From the NCBI GenBank assembly GCA_009840005.1, contig VXOR01000020.1:10744-74743 (forward strand): DNA of 64,000 nt, written 5' to 3'. This DNA comes from Gemmatimonadota bacterium. GTDB lineage: Bacteria; Latescibacterota; UBA2968; UBA8231. The translations under genes and the position numbers were made by a program. The notes under the pieces were generated by a model, which was not told where the DNA came from, made no database searches, and saw nothing but the letters and a program-made list of their open reading frames with translations. This document shows, in pieces, positions 1 to 8,874 of this stretch. The first letter of the stretch is position 1, and each line of letters starts with the position of its first letter.

Positions 1-1527
1 TACGATGCCAGCCGCAGCATCCGCGCCGCCGACGTCGCCGACCAACTCAGCGCGGTCGAGCGAAAGTTCGGAGTGCGCTTGGTCTATGGCCGGCGCTTGC
101 TGACCCAAGACGGACGCCGAGCCTCGCCTGAGATTTTGCTGGTGGATGTGAGCCGCCCGCCCGAGCGGCTAAACGAATTCAAACGCGACCTATTCCTCCA
201 CTTTGGCCTCGAATCGCACCGCTACGAACACCACTGGGAATACGAGCAATACCTGCGCCTAGCCGAGCCGGGTTTCGCAGCCGTGTGCTCCCTAGTCGGC
301 GACGCGCCCTTTTTGCTATTGGCGCATGAATTCATGGGGCTAGGAACCGCCTTCAAGGCCCTGATGAGCGATGCAGCTTGTAAAACCCTATTCTACGCGC
401 ACGAAGTGGCCACCGTGCGGCCCTTGGTGGAGGAGCGGCCCGGGCGCGACATTGCCTTCTACAATGCGCTGCGCCAAGCGCGCGCAAACGGCCAGTACAT
501 CGACGAGCTATTCGGCCCGCAAGACGGCTATTTCAAACACGCCCTCGTCAGCCAAGCCTATCGTCTCGACGCCATCCTCGCCGTCGGTGATTGGGTGGAG
601 GAGGAACTGCGCTTTCTCGGGCCGGAGTTCGCCGCTTGTCCCATCGACCTCGTGTACAACGGCGTGCCGGCCGCCGAGTTGTCCACAGCCGAACGCGAGG
701 CGGCTCGAAAAAAAGTCCAGGCCAGCGCATCCGCGCTCTTAGGTTGGACCCCAGATCTGATCTTCACACACGTCGCGCGCCTAGTCGAAAGCAAGGGCTT
801 GTGGCGCGATTTGCTAGTACTTGAACACCTCGATCGCCACCTGTGGAAACGCGGCCAACGGGCGCTGTTTATCGCATTGGCGACCGAGACTGGCCGCCGC
901 GACCCCGAGGACGTCCAGCGCATGGCCGCGTACGGTTGGCCGCTGGTCCATCGCGAGGGGGGGAGCGACCTCAGCAGCGGCGAGCTAAAATTCGACCTTT
1001 TAGTGCGCGCCTTTAATGCGCGCACGCGCGCCGTCAAAGCGCTTTTCGTCAACCAATTCGGGTGGGATCAGCAAAGCTGCGCGTTCCTGCCAGCCAACGC
1101 GGAGTTCGCCGATTTGCGCCGAGGCAGCGACGCGGAGTTCGGGCAGTCGATTTACGAGCCTTTCGGCATCTCCCAAGTCGAGTGCTTGAGCGCTGGCACC
1201 ATCAGCGTGGTCAGCGATGTGTGCGGCTGCCGCGGCTTTGTGCAACAAGCAGCCGGTGAATCGGAATTGGACGGCTTTATCGAGGGAGCTTATACCCAGC
1301 TCGCCGAGGCCGACCGCGCCGACCAGCCGATTGGTGCACGCGAACGCACACAGACCGAAGCAGTGCAAAGTCGGGCGGTGGCCAGCGCCTTGGCCAACCA
1401 GCTATCCGCAGGCGAGCCCGGCCGCAAAAGGCTGCTCGCCGAAGGCTATGCAGCGGCCCAGCAGATGAGTTGGGAGCGCGTGGCCGAGGATATGCTATTA
1501 CCCATTTTGCGGCGGCTGGAGCAGTGA
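1..1527 (+). CDS. GT-B glycosyltransferase (GT4/GT5-like), 5' end outside window
   Basis: The frame is open from base 1, so the gene begins upstream; the first internal start is a GTG at 73. The visible part has about 508 codons. It looks like a nucleotide-sugar-dependent GT-B transferase: a stretch with HVARLVESKG fits the start of the C-terminal Rossmann domain, and EPFGISQVE (near 1156-1182) is the E-x7-E donor-site motif followed by a small-residue loop. The central part (ETGRRDPEDVQRMAAYGW) also recalls glycogen/starch-synthase-like enzymes, so a role in glycogen or another glucan is possible but not shown. The stop lies one base before the ATG of the following lipoprotein, which implies co-transcription. 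Acceptor and sugar are unknown. Confidence 0.8.
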   Translation, partial: YDASRSIRAADVADQLSAVERKFGVRLVYGRRLLTQDGRRASPEILLVDVSRPPERLNEFKRDLFLHFGLESHRYEHHWEYEQYLRLAEPGFAAVCSLVGDAPFLLLAHEFMGLGTAFKALMSDAACKTLFYAHEVATVRPLVEERPGRDIAFYNALRQARANGQYIDELFGPQDGYFKHALVSQAYRLDAILAVGDWVEEELRFLGPEFAACPIDLVYNGVPAAELSTAEREAARKKVQASASALLGWTPDLIFTHVARLVESKGLWRDLLVLEHLDRHLWKRGQRALFIALATETGRRDPEDVQRMAAYGWPLVHREGGSDLSSGELKFDLLVRAFNARTRAVKALFVNQFGWDQQSCAFLPANAEFADLRRGSDAEFGQSIYEPFGISQVECLSAGTISVVSDVCGCRGFVQQAAGESELDGFIEGAYTQLAEADRADQPIGARERTQTEAVQSRAVASALANQLSAGEPGRKRLLAEGYAAAQQMSWERVAEDMLLPILRRLEQ

Positions 1528-1528
1528 C

Positions 1529-2593
1529 ATGGCTGGGCTGGTGATTGCACTCGCACTCTCGCTCGGCGGCTGCGTACCCTTTATCGGCGGGCCGGACCAA
1601 AGGCGTCAACTAGCGCGTGCGGCCCAAGACCTCGTGGAAATCGTCGCGGTCCATGAGGGCGAGGTTGACTGGCTAGGCTTGCGCGACCCCGCTGGCGTGC
1701 AGACCGAGGAGACCAAGGTGCTCGACGACTACGTGCTATCTGCGCTGATGAGGACCGAGGTCGCAGTAGGGCTGGTCGATACGACCGGCAAGCGTTGGCG
1801 CGGCGAGGAATTAGTGGGCCTAAAGCAAGGGGGAAGCGCCGCGCTCGCACTGGGCGGGCGGCTCGAAGCAGACGCCCCGTGGATGTACATGCGGATGTTT
1901 TTAGTCGAGCGAGCAAGCGGCAAGCTCGTAGCGACTCGCACCACCCGCATCTTGGCGCGAGACGTGCGTCAGGAGCTCGCCTCGCGCGAGCTCGGAACCG
2001 ACGCGAGCCATGGGCCAATTGAAGTGGAACTGCACCTGATTGCCAAACGCGAAGAAGGAGGCGTCGCCCAAATAGTAGAGCTAGCGGAGGGCGCACAGTT
2101 GCAGCAAGGCGACCAACTGCAACTGCGCTTCAAGCTAAGCCGCGACGCCGAAGTCCACGCCTTTCTGTGCAGTTCTACCGGTGCGCGCGAGACCTTGTTT
2201 GACGAACAATTCGTCTATTCGGACATCGTCCAATACGCCCCCGGCGAGAACGATTGGATCACCTTCAACGAACTCGATCAAGTCTATACCCTGTACTTCC
2301 TCGCCGGCCCGCAGCTATTGGCCGAAAATGCCGGGCCGTTCTACGAACAATTCGCCACACTTGTCCGCGATGGCCAGCTCAACCGCTTCGCCGGGCTAGA
2401 CCAGCTCGATACGGCCCTGATCGAATTTCTCCAACACCCCGAACCCCTCGAAGTTTTGCGCGGCGACGAGGACATTTTCCTCGGCCAGCCAGAGACCATT
2501 GTGTACGACGACGGCAACACCCTGTCGAGCCAAGCGGAAATCCTCTCCGGCACTCCCGTACTGGTGCGCGCCCTAAGTTTTTCCGTCCCGTAA
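1529..2593 (+). CDS. Lipoprotein with DUF4384-like domain
   Basis: 354 residues. The N-terminus is a short signal peptide ending in LGGC at residues 12-15, a lipobox, so the mature protein should be lipid-anchored, probably at the outer membrane or periplasmic face. The central half (about residues 60-170) resembles the penicillin-binding-protein-activator/CsgG-type lipoproteins in general layout. The stretch around QGDQLQLRFKLSRDAEV (about residues 190-215) resembles DUF4384, a domain that follows many bacterial envelope proteins. The ATG is one base after the glycosyltransferase stop. It converges with the aminotransferase 10 bp downstream. Function unknown. Confidence 0.7.
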   Translation: MAGLVIALALSLGGCVPFIGGPDQRRQLARAAQDLVEIVAVHEGEVDWLGLRDPAGVQTEETKVLDDYVLSALMRTEVAVGLVDTTGKRWRGEELVGLKQGGSAALALGGRLEADAPWMYMRMFLVERASGKLVATRTTRILARDVRQELASRELGTDASHGPIEVELHLIAKREEGGVAQIVELAEGAQLQQGDQLQLRFKLSRDAEVHAFLCSSTGARETLFDEQFVYSDIVQYAPGENDWITFNELDQVYTLYFLAGPQLLAENAGPFYEQFATLVRDGQLNRFAGLDQLDTALIEFLQHPEPLEVLRGDEDIFLGQPETIVYDDGNTLSSQAEILSGTPVLVRALSFSVP

Positions 2594-2602
2594 CGGTCGC
2601 CC

Positions 2603-3784
2603 CTACAAAACCGCAGCCACTGACGAGCAGAAGTAATCGAGGTTGTCCTCGGTCAGGCCAGCGACGTTGATGCGCCCTCCCGCGACGATGTAGATCGCGT
2701 ACTGCTCCCGCAGCACCTCGACCTGCTCGGCGTTCAAGCCTGAAAAAGAGAACATCCCCCGCTGCCGCTCGATAAACGAAAAGTCGCGCTCCACGCCCTG
2801 CTCGCTGAGCCGCGCGACGAGCCGTTGACGCACGCGATTGATCCGCTCGCGCATCTGGGCCAATTCGCCTTCCCATTGGCGGCGCAGCACGGCATCGCCG
2901 AGGATTTCGCGGACCATGGCCGCGCCGTGGGCCGGGGGATTGGAGTAACTGGTGCGGGCGGCGATTTTGAGGTGGCTCAAGGCCCTTTCCGCAGCATCGG
3001 CGTCCGCACCGATCAACGTTAGGGCGCCGACGCGCTCGTTGTACAGGCCAAAGTTCTTGGAAAAGGAACTGGCTACCAATAGTTCGCAACCCGTGTTGCA
3101 GATTGCCCGCAGGCCCGTCGCGTCTTCGTCCAACCCATCGCCGAACCCCTGATAGGCAAAATCGACCAAGGGCAGCAAGCCGCGCTCGGCGACGACCTCG
3201 GCGATCTGCTGCCAAATATCCGGAGTGGGGTCGCAGCCGGTGGGATTGTGGCAACAGCCGTGTAGCAGCACCACGTGGCCAGAGGGGATTTGCCCAAGCG
3301 CGGCGAGCAAGGCATCGGCGTCGATACTGTTGGTACCGCCGTCGAAATAGGGATAGGTCTCGACCTGTAGGCCAGCCGAGGCAAAAATTTTGGGGTGATT
3401 GGCCCAAGTCGGTTCGCTTATCCACACGGGCCGGTCGCCCAAGCTCTGGGCGAGAAAATCGCCGGCTAGGCGCAAGGCTCCAGTGCCACCGGGGCTTTGC
3501 ACGGTGATAGCGCGTTCGGCTGCCTCGTGGACGCCCAAAATCAGTTCCCGCACGGCAGCCCCGTATTCCGCGCTACCCTCAATGCTCAAATAGCTCTTGG
3601 TCTTTTCCGCGGCCAAGACGCGCTCTTGCGCCGTTTGCACTGAAGCCAAAACCGGCGTCTGACCGCTCGCATCCTGATAGACGCCGACGCTGAGGTTGAT
3701 TTTGTTCGGATTCTCGTTGCTCTTGAACGCCGCGCTCAGCCCCATGATGGGGTCGGCCGGCGCCATTTCTAACTGCTGAAACAT
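2603..3784 (-). CDS. Aspartate/aromatic aminotransferase (class I, PLP)
   Basis: Transfers an amino group between aspartate or aromatic amino acids and 2-oxoglutarate using pyridoxal phosphate, in the cytoplasm. The family signature is clear: NKINLSVGVYQDASG near the N-terminus, GGTGALRLAGDF, ISEPTWANH, the HGCCHNPTG loop, DFAYQGFG, and the PLP-lysine segment SFSKNFGLYNER; length (393 residues) is usual for AspC/TyrB. I chose the ATG at 3784 because AGAGAAGGAAG lies just upstream and the protein then starts MFQQLEMAPADPIMG as in relatives. A GTG at 3814 overlapping the hsdR stop (GTGA) would add ten residues. AspC and TyrB substrate preference cannot be told apart here. Confidence 0.9.
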   Translation of the reverse strand: MFQQLEMAPADPIMGLSAAFKSNENPNKINLSVGVYQDASGQTPVLASVQTAQERVLAAEKTKSYLSIEGSAEYGAAVRELILGVHEAAERAITVQSPGGTGALRLAGDFLAQSLGDRPVWISEPTWANHPKIFASAGLQVETYPYFDGGTNSIDADALLAALGQIPSGHVVLLHGCCHNPTGCDPTPDIWQQIAEVVAERGLLPLVDFAYQGFGDGLDEDATGLRAICNTGCELLVASSFSKNFGLYNERVGALTLIGADADAAERALSHLKIAARTSYSNPPAHGAAMVREILGDAVLRRQWEGELAQMRERINRVRQRLVARLSEQGVERDFSFIERQRGMFSFSGLNAEQVEVLREQYAIYIVAGGRINVAGLTEDNLDYFCSSVAAVL

Positions 3785-3810
3785 AGTCTTCCTTCTCTTA
3801 GAGGTTTGTG

Positions 3811-6800
3811 TCACGCTGCGTATATACTCTGCCCTGCGCCATAGTACGCGTCATACACGTGCTCGAACACAGCCGTTGTTTTTTGCGTGAAAAGTTCCGG
3901 CGTGTAGGATTGTGGTAAGCCCGCGTCTAAAAACTGCCTAATAGTTACATGCACCTCGGCGCGGGCCTGCTGCCGTTTGCGCCAATCTAGGGTCAGCTTC
4001 TCCGCCTTCAAGGTCGCCAACAAATCCCGCGCCGTTGCCTTGATCTTTTCCCGTTCTGCATCGTTTAGGTTAATGTGCGACTTGGTCAAAAGATCAAAGA
4101 TCGCCAGTTCTTCTTCGTCCAGCCGCTCACTAACACCGCGCTGCTCTTCCTTGCTCAATCCTTGGGCAAAGATCACCAATTGCCGCAGGAACTCTAACTT
4201 TTCGTCGTTGAGACTACCTGCGTTGTAGTCGTCAATTAGGGCCTGAAATCTTTTCGCAAAATCCGTGCGCGTGGGGTTAAGTTGCACCAGTTTTAGCAAC
4301 TTCCGTTCCACGTTCCACCGAAACCGCTCGTTGATGGTTTGTATGCGGAGGCTCTCAAATGTTTCGGACAGTTTTTCAACGTCTAATTGGCTCAGGTCAG
4401 TGGAGTAGGGCTTGCTTTCCTTAGCGATGCTGTAGCCCGCAGCTACAATGGAATCGTCGAGTATGTCTTCCACCTGTTGCATCACCGGTGCTATGTCAGC
4501 CGGCGGCGCGAGGGCACGCATTTTATCAACGATGACCTGCACGGGCTTCACCTGCGCAGCAAATTCGCCGACGGTCGGATCGGGCAGCACTGCCTTGTAT
4601 AGCCGCTGCACGTTATTGGCCAAGTCGAGGAACTGCCGCTTGATCGCCTCGGGAGCGACAAGTGCTTCCACCGCGTCGTCGAGCAATCTGATGCGGGCAA
4701 ATCCCTCGGCTTCTTGGATAGCGGCTAAGTCTGCGCCTTGCTGCCGACACAAATCGCTGGTCTCGGCTAACACCTGCTCCAACGCGGCCATCAAGGCGGA
4801 CTTTTCTCGCACTGGTTTGTCGCCCGTCCCTTCGCCACCATAGATGGCCAAGGCGCGTTCCAAATTGCGGAACACGCCGACGTAGTCCACGATCACGCCG
4901 CTTATCTTGCCGGGATAGACGCGATTGGCGCGGGCAATGGTTTGCATCAGGGTGTGGTTGCGCATGGGCTTGTCGAGGTAGAGCGTTGAGCAACTCGGCA
5001 CGTCAAAACCAGTCATCCACATGGCGCAGACGAATACGAGGCGGAAGGGATCGTGCGGATCCTTGAACTTTGTCTCTAGATCTTCGGAGCGACTGCGCTG
5101 GCGATGCGGCCGCATGTTTAACCCCTTGGCAGCGAACTCGGCAATCTCATTCTGCCCCGGCGATACCACCACCGCCATGTCGGTTTCTTCCAGCCAAGCG
5201 ATGCGTTTTTCGTTTTCCACAGTGGACGGCTCTGCCCGCAATGCCCCAAGGTGCTTTTGCCAGTGATTTTGCACCTTGTCGTACATGCGCACAGCCGTAG
5301 CCTTGTCGATGCAAATCACCATCGCCTTACCGCAAAAACCGCGTCCGCTAAAGTGCGCGACCACATCTCGGGCTACCGCCTCCAGCCGATCATCGCGGGT
5401 GATTAGGTGATATTGGCGGGAGAATTCGCGTTCTAGCTTCTTCTCTTGTGCTTCATCCAACTCGGATTCTTCCAACAGCCGTTCCAAATCGTCGTTGAAA
5501 TCGTCGTTGGTCAGTTGCAGTTCGGGAATGCGATTTTCGTAGTAAAGCGGCACGGTCGCGCCGTCGGTTACGGACTGCTGAAAATTGTACACGCTAACGT
5601 AATCGCCGAATACTTGCCGCGTCTTTTCCTCGCCGACGATCAGCGGCGTACCAGTAAAGGCCATAAACGCCGCATTCGGCAAGGCTGTCCGCATGTTCAA
5701 CGCGAGTGTGTCGTATTGGCTGCGGTGCGCCTCGTCGGTGATGACGATCATGTCGCTGCGCTTTGAAAGCACCGGATGCGTCTCGCCTGCTTCAGTGCGG
5801 AACTTGTGGATCAAGGTGAAGACGTAGCGGTGATCTTCGCCGAGTAGTTGCCGCAGATGTTGACTGCTACCGGCGTGGGCGCGGCCTTCGGTGACGACGC
5901 CTGATGCGACAAAGTGCTTGTAGATCTGCCCGTCCAACTCCCGGCGATCAGTGACGATCACAAAGGTCCAGTTCCCCGGTATCTTGCGCAGCACTTTTTG
6001 CGCGAGAAACATCATCGACACGCTCTTGCCGCTACCCTGAGTGTGCCAAAAGACGCCCAATTGGCGGCCACATCGCAAAGCCGCGAGCGCGTTGTTGACG
6101 CCCAAGTACTGGTGGTTTTTAGCCGTGAGTTTGATCGTCCCGCCGGCGACGTCTTGGAACAGAGTGAAGTTTTCCATCAAGTCTAAAAGTCGCGCCGGAG
6201 CGCAGACACCGCGCAGCATGGTTTCCAACGAGACGCGCCCTTCCTCACTTTCGCTGCCGCCCTTTTTCCATTCCGCGAAATGTTCCCATTCGGCAGTTAT
6301 GCTGCCTACGCGGCTTTCGCTGCCGTTGGAAAGAATGATTAGGGCGTTGGCCCAAAAGAGGTGTGGGACTGTGTCCTTGTAGTCGCGAAGGTTGTCTTTG
6401 TAGGCCGTTTCCAAGCGGCGATGCGCGGCCTTGAGTTCGATCAATACCAGCGGCAGGCCATTGACAAAGCCGACCAAATCGGCGCGGCGGGTGTGCATTT
6501 CGCCGGTGATACGAAATTGCGAGCAGAGGAGAAAGTCGTTGTTGGCCGGTTCGTCCCAATCGATTACGCGCACTATTTCCACGGTTTCGCCGTCGTCTTC
6601 CGGGGCAAGAACGGTTGTGCGGACGCCGTTTTTGAGCAGGAGATAGACTTCGCGGTTAGCTGCCACCATGCTCATCTGCGAGCGGTCGCGGGTGATTTCG
6701 GCGCTAGCTTGGTCTATGGCCTCGGGCGGCACCTGCGGGTTGAGTCGCTTGAGGGCCGGACATAAGCGGGCCGTGAGCATGGCATCGGATTGAGTTTCTC

Positions 6801-6897
6801 GCTTGAGATCTCTACCCTTGACTATCTCCCAGCCTAGTTCCTCCAGCAGTTTAATGGCCGGCTGTTCGACGAGGGCGTCTTCGCTGTAGCCACTCAT
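3811..6897 (-). CDS. hsdR: Type I restriction enzyme R subunit (HsdR)
   Basis: 1,028 residues, the ATP-dependent translocase/endonuclease subunit of a type I restriction-modification complex. Residues about 130-160 carry the PD-(D/E)XK nuclease signature (RADLVGFVNGLPLVLIELKA). The SF2 motor follows: Walker A in FWHTQGSGKS, DEAH in VITDEAHRSQ, and motif III in MAFTGTPL. The helicase C-terminal part includes FVCAMWMTGFDVPSC and QTIARANRVYPGK, and a long helical C-terminus binds the methylase core. It starts 9 bp after the stop of the hsdS fusion gene and is the last gene of hsdM-hsdS-hsdR. Its TGA overlaps a GTG codon of the aminotransferase frame. All recognised catalytic motifs look intact. 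Confidence 0.95.
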   Translation of the reverse strand: MSGYSEDALVEQPAIKLLEELGWEIVKGRDLKRETQSDAMLTARLCPALKRLNPQVPPEAIDQASAEITRDRSQMSMVAANREVYLLLKNGVRTTVLAPEDDGETVEIVRVIDWDEPANNDFLLCSQFRITGEMHTRRADLVGFVNGLPLVLIELKAAHRRLETAYKDNLRDYKDTVPHLFWANALIILSNGSESRVGSITAEWEHFAEWKKGGSESEEGRVSLETMLRGVCAPARLLDLMENFTLFQDVAGGTIKLTAKNHQYLGVNNALAALRCGRQLGVFWHTQGSGKSVSMMFLAQKVLRKIPGNWTFVIVTDRRELDGQIYKHFVASGVVTEGRAHAGSSQHLRQLLGEDHRYVFTLIHKFRTEAGETHPVLSKRSDMIVITDEAHRSQYDTLALNMRTALPNAAFMAFTGTPLIVGEEKTRQVFGDYVSVYNFQQSVTDGATVPLYYENRIPELQLTNDDFNDDLERLLEESELDEAQEKKLEREFSRQYHLITRDDRLEAVARDVVAHFSGRGFCGKAMVICIDKATAVRMYDKVQNHWQKHLGALRAEPSTVENEKRIAWLEETDMAVVVSPGQNEIAEFAAKGLNMRPHRQRSRSEDLETKFKDPHDPFRLVFVCAMWMTGFDVPSCSTLYLDKPMRNHTLMQTIARANRVYPGKISGVIVDYVGVFRNLERALAIYGGEGTGDKPVREKSALMAALEQVLAETSDLCRQQGADLAAIQEAEGFARIRLLDDAVEALVAPEAIKRQFLDLANNVQRLYKAVLPDPTVGEFAAQVKPVQVIVDKMRALAPPADIAPVMQQVEDILDDSIVAAGYSIAKESKPYSTDLSQLDVEKLSETFESLRIQTINERFRWNVERKLLKLVQLNPTRTDFAKRFQALIDDYNAGSLNDEKLEFLRQLVIFAQGLSKEEQRGVSERLDEEELAIFDLLTKSHINLNDAEREKIKATARDLLATLKAEKLTLDWRKRQQARAEVHVTIRQFLDAGLPQSYTPELFTQKTTAVFEHVYDAYYGAGQSIYAA

Positions 6898-6906
6898 GCG
6901 CTTTTC

Positions 6907-8874
6907 TCAATTATCAGCATCGGGATTTTTAGCCGAGTACGACACATCTTCAGCAACATCGTCTGCGATTGTATTCATCTTTTTAAACAATGCTTGCAAG
7001 TGCGGCAGATACGATTTTACCTTGTTGTAGTGGGCAAGAGCTTGCTGTTCGTCGTATTCATGGGCGGTGGCATTGCGAGCATCTTTGATTGCGATCCACG
7101 TTTGATCATCGTCAATCAATTTGCAGTCAAACGCCAATCCGATCAGTTTTCTAGCGTTTAGTTCATACTCTTTCGCCTTCTCCTTGGGTAAAAGATCTGT
7201 TTCTACGCAGTAAACGAGCAGCGTATCCATGAGCAGTTCAAAAGCTATATTGAAGCGATGTACTACCGCATCCAACATGAACATATCTTCATCAAGGGGC
7301 TGCCTTATCGCGTCATCGAGGCGTTGCAAACAACGCTGACTATTGGATAAGTGATTGGCTAATTTGTTCTCACTCATTCTCGTTGGCTCCTTTCTTTTTT
7401 TGGCTAGCTCAATTGTTTGCGGTCCGCTTTTCTCATACAGCACTTTTCCCTCGATCATAATGTGTTCCTTCAAGGCGGCATTGATGCGCTCAAAGCGGAC
7501 ACAATCTACTTTAAGGAGGGTATCGATGCGGTCTTCGCGCAGGCAGTCGAGGACTTGTTGCCATTCTTCGTCGCTTGCTTGGTCGCAGAAAATGGCGAGG
7601 TCAATGTCGGAACGGTCGTGGTGGTCACCTCGTGCCCGAGAGCCAAAGAGCACAATTTTATCGACAAAAGGCAAACGGCATATCTGCTGAAAAAAATCAT
7701 AGCGGCGAATGTCGTTTTTATCTGGCCAATCTGTCTGAATGGTTAGATTGGAAACATCTATCTCGCCGGAGATGAGCTTGGGGAGGAGGAGGTCGCGAGT
7801 GCGACGGAGTATTTTATTTCGTAGTCGTAAATTGATAAACTCATCTAGTATGGGATTGAGTATAGAAGAAATTTTTTCAAGTAGCTGTTTATTAGGCCAA
7901 AGTAGCTTTATTGTCTTGATATGCTTGTGTCCGAGATGAGCAACCGTTGTTCCGGTGATGGTTGCATTGAAGTGCCGTATTGGTTGCTGGAGAGCTAAAA
8001 ACAAATGGAGTCGACCGATTTCTCTCTTTGGATGAAATCGCGCCACTCGTTGTACCAGCCAAGCGTTTCCTCCAGTCCAGAATCCCATGTGAAAATCGCC
8101 GTCCATACCGACCAATATATCGCCATTTCGTACAGTATATTTTATGTCGGGAACTTCCTCTGAAAACGTATCAGAATGACCAGCTATAATATTGCGAATT
8201 CGTACTACAGGTGTCCCCTTTTTATCTTCGCTAAATTTTTTTGAATCAAAAGCAAATCCATAAGTTACATCGGCAATATCCAATAAACTAACCACTTCCC
8301 ACCCCTCCGGCACCCTCCTAAACGGCGAATCCACAAAACGCGCTTTCTCGTGTCCCGGAAAGCGAAACTTGACGAACCATTCGCGGTAGAGATTCTGCGC
8401 CATTTCTTCGAGAATTTTGATGCGCCGGAGATTATTTTCAATCAGATCGTCGTATGCCGAGAGGATGGCGGCGATTTTGCGCTGTGTGGGGAGAGGGGGG
8501 ACGGCTATGTTGAGATTATCAAGATGATTTCTATTTAGTGTTGGAACTCCAGCTCCAGAATTGTATCTCTCTAAGCCAAGTGTCTTTAAAAAAAAGAAAA
8601 CAAATCTAGGATCATTACCTTTGAAATCCTTCACCCACAAGGAAGTATTCAAGGGCCAAAATGGTTCCTCAATGAATTGTACCGTTCCAAGGGACCCGCT
8701 CCGTCCAGTAACAACACCAGGTGGCTCGACTTTGTATTCAAAGTGATAGTCTTGAATAGATGTTGAGGCAACAACCGGAAAGGGACCAGGTTTTCGGTCT
8801 TTCTTTGTGAGATCAAATCCCCTCTGCAATTTCACGAAATCCCTAAATGTGATGTTGACGAAGTTGCTTTTCAT
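6907..8874 (-). CDS. hsdS: Three-part fusion: HsdS specificity subunit - MntA-like nucleotidyltransferase - HepT-like HEPN RNase
   Basis: A 655-residue reading frame without interruption. Residues 1 to about 380 are a type I specificity subunit with two target-recognition domains, the conserved spacers (PPLPTQRKIAAILSAYDDLI, LPKLISGEID) and usual HsdS length. Instead of stopping there, it continues into a minimal nucleotidyltransferase with GSRARGDHHDRSDID, an exact GSX10DXD motif as in MntA antitoxins. After a linker comes an HI0074/HepT-type HEPN domain with RNATAHEY, matching the RX4HXY RNase/AMPylation motif. The ATG at 8874 overlaps the hsdM stop (ATGA); an upstream start at 8916 is less likely. 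HsdS and HepT/MntA functions are family knowledge; coupling of restriction to a toxin is inference. A single-base assembly error merging ORFs must be excluded. Confidence 0.85.
   Translation of the reverse strand: MKSNFVNITFRDFVKLQRGFDLTKKDRKPGPFPVVASTSIQDYHFEYKVEPPGVVTGRSGSLGTVQFIEEPFWPLNTSLWVKDFKGNDPRFVFFFLKTLGLERYNSGAGVPTLNRNHLDNLNIAVPPLPTQRKIAAILSAYDDLIENNLRRIKILEEMAQNLYREWFVKFRFPGHEKARFVDSPFRRVPEGWEVVSLLDIADVTYGFAFDSKKFSEDKKGTPVVRIRNIIAGHSDTFSEEVPDIKYTVRNGDILVGMDGDFHMGFWTGGNAWLVQRVARFHPKREIGRLHLFLALQQPIRHFNATITGTTVAHLGHKHIKTIKLLWPNKQLLEKISSILNPILDEFINLRLRNKILRRTRDLLLPKLISGEIDVSNLTIQTDWPDKNDIRRYDFFQQICRLPFVDKIVLFGSRARGDHHDRSDIDLAIFCDQASDEEWQQVLDCLREDRIDTLLKVDCVRFERINAALKEHIMIEGKVLYEKSGPQTIELAKKRKEPTRMSENKLANHLSNSQRCLQRLDDAIRQPLDEDMFMLDAVVHRFNIAFELLMDTLLVYCVETDLLPKEKAKEYELNARKLIGLAFDCKLIDDDQTWIAIKDARNATAHEYDEQQALAHYNKVKSYLPHLQALFKKMNTIADDVAEDVSYSAKNPDADN
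7377..7399 (-). promoter_or_regulatory. Internal ribosome binding site and start for the HEPN domain
   Basis: Inside the hsdS fusion frame, minus-strand AAAGAAAGGAG is followed nine bases later by an in-frame ATG at 7377, which begins MSENKLANH. The product would be a free 156-residue HEPN protein ending at the same stop (6907). The linker KKRKEPTR is the translation of this Shine-Dalgarno region, so it looks like a former intergenic spacer. Confidence 0.6.

Noticed and set aside
2379..3425. 348-codon minus-strand frame overlapping the aminotransferase
   Set aside because: Arg-rich low-complexity translation typical of a wrong frame; the aminotransferase frame is clearly genuine.
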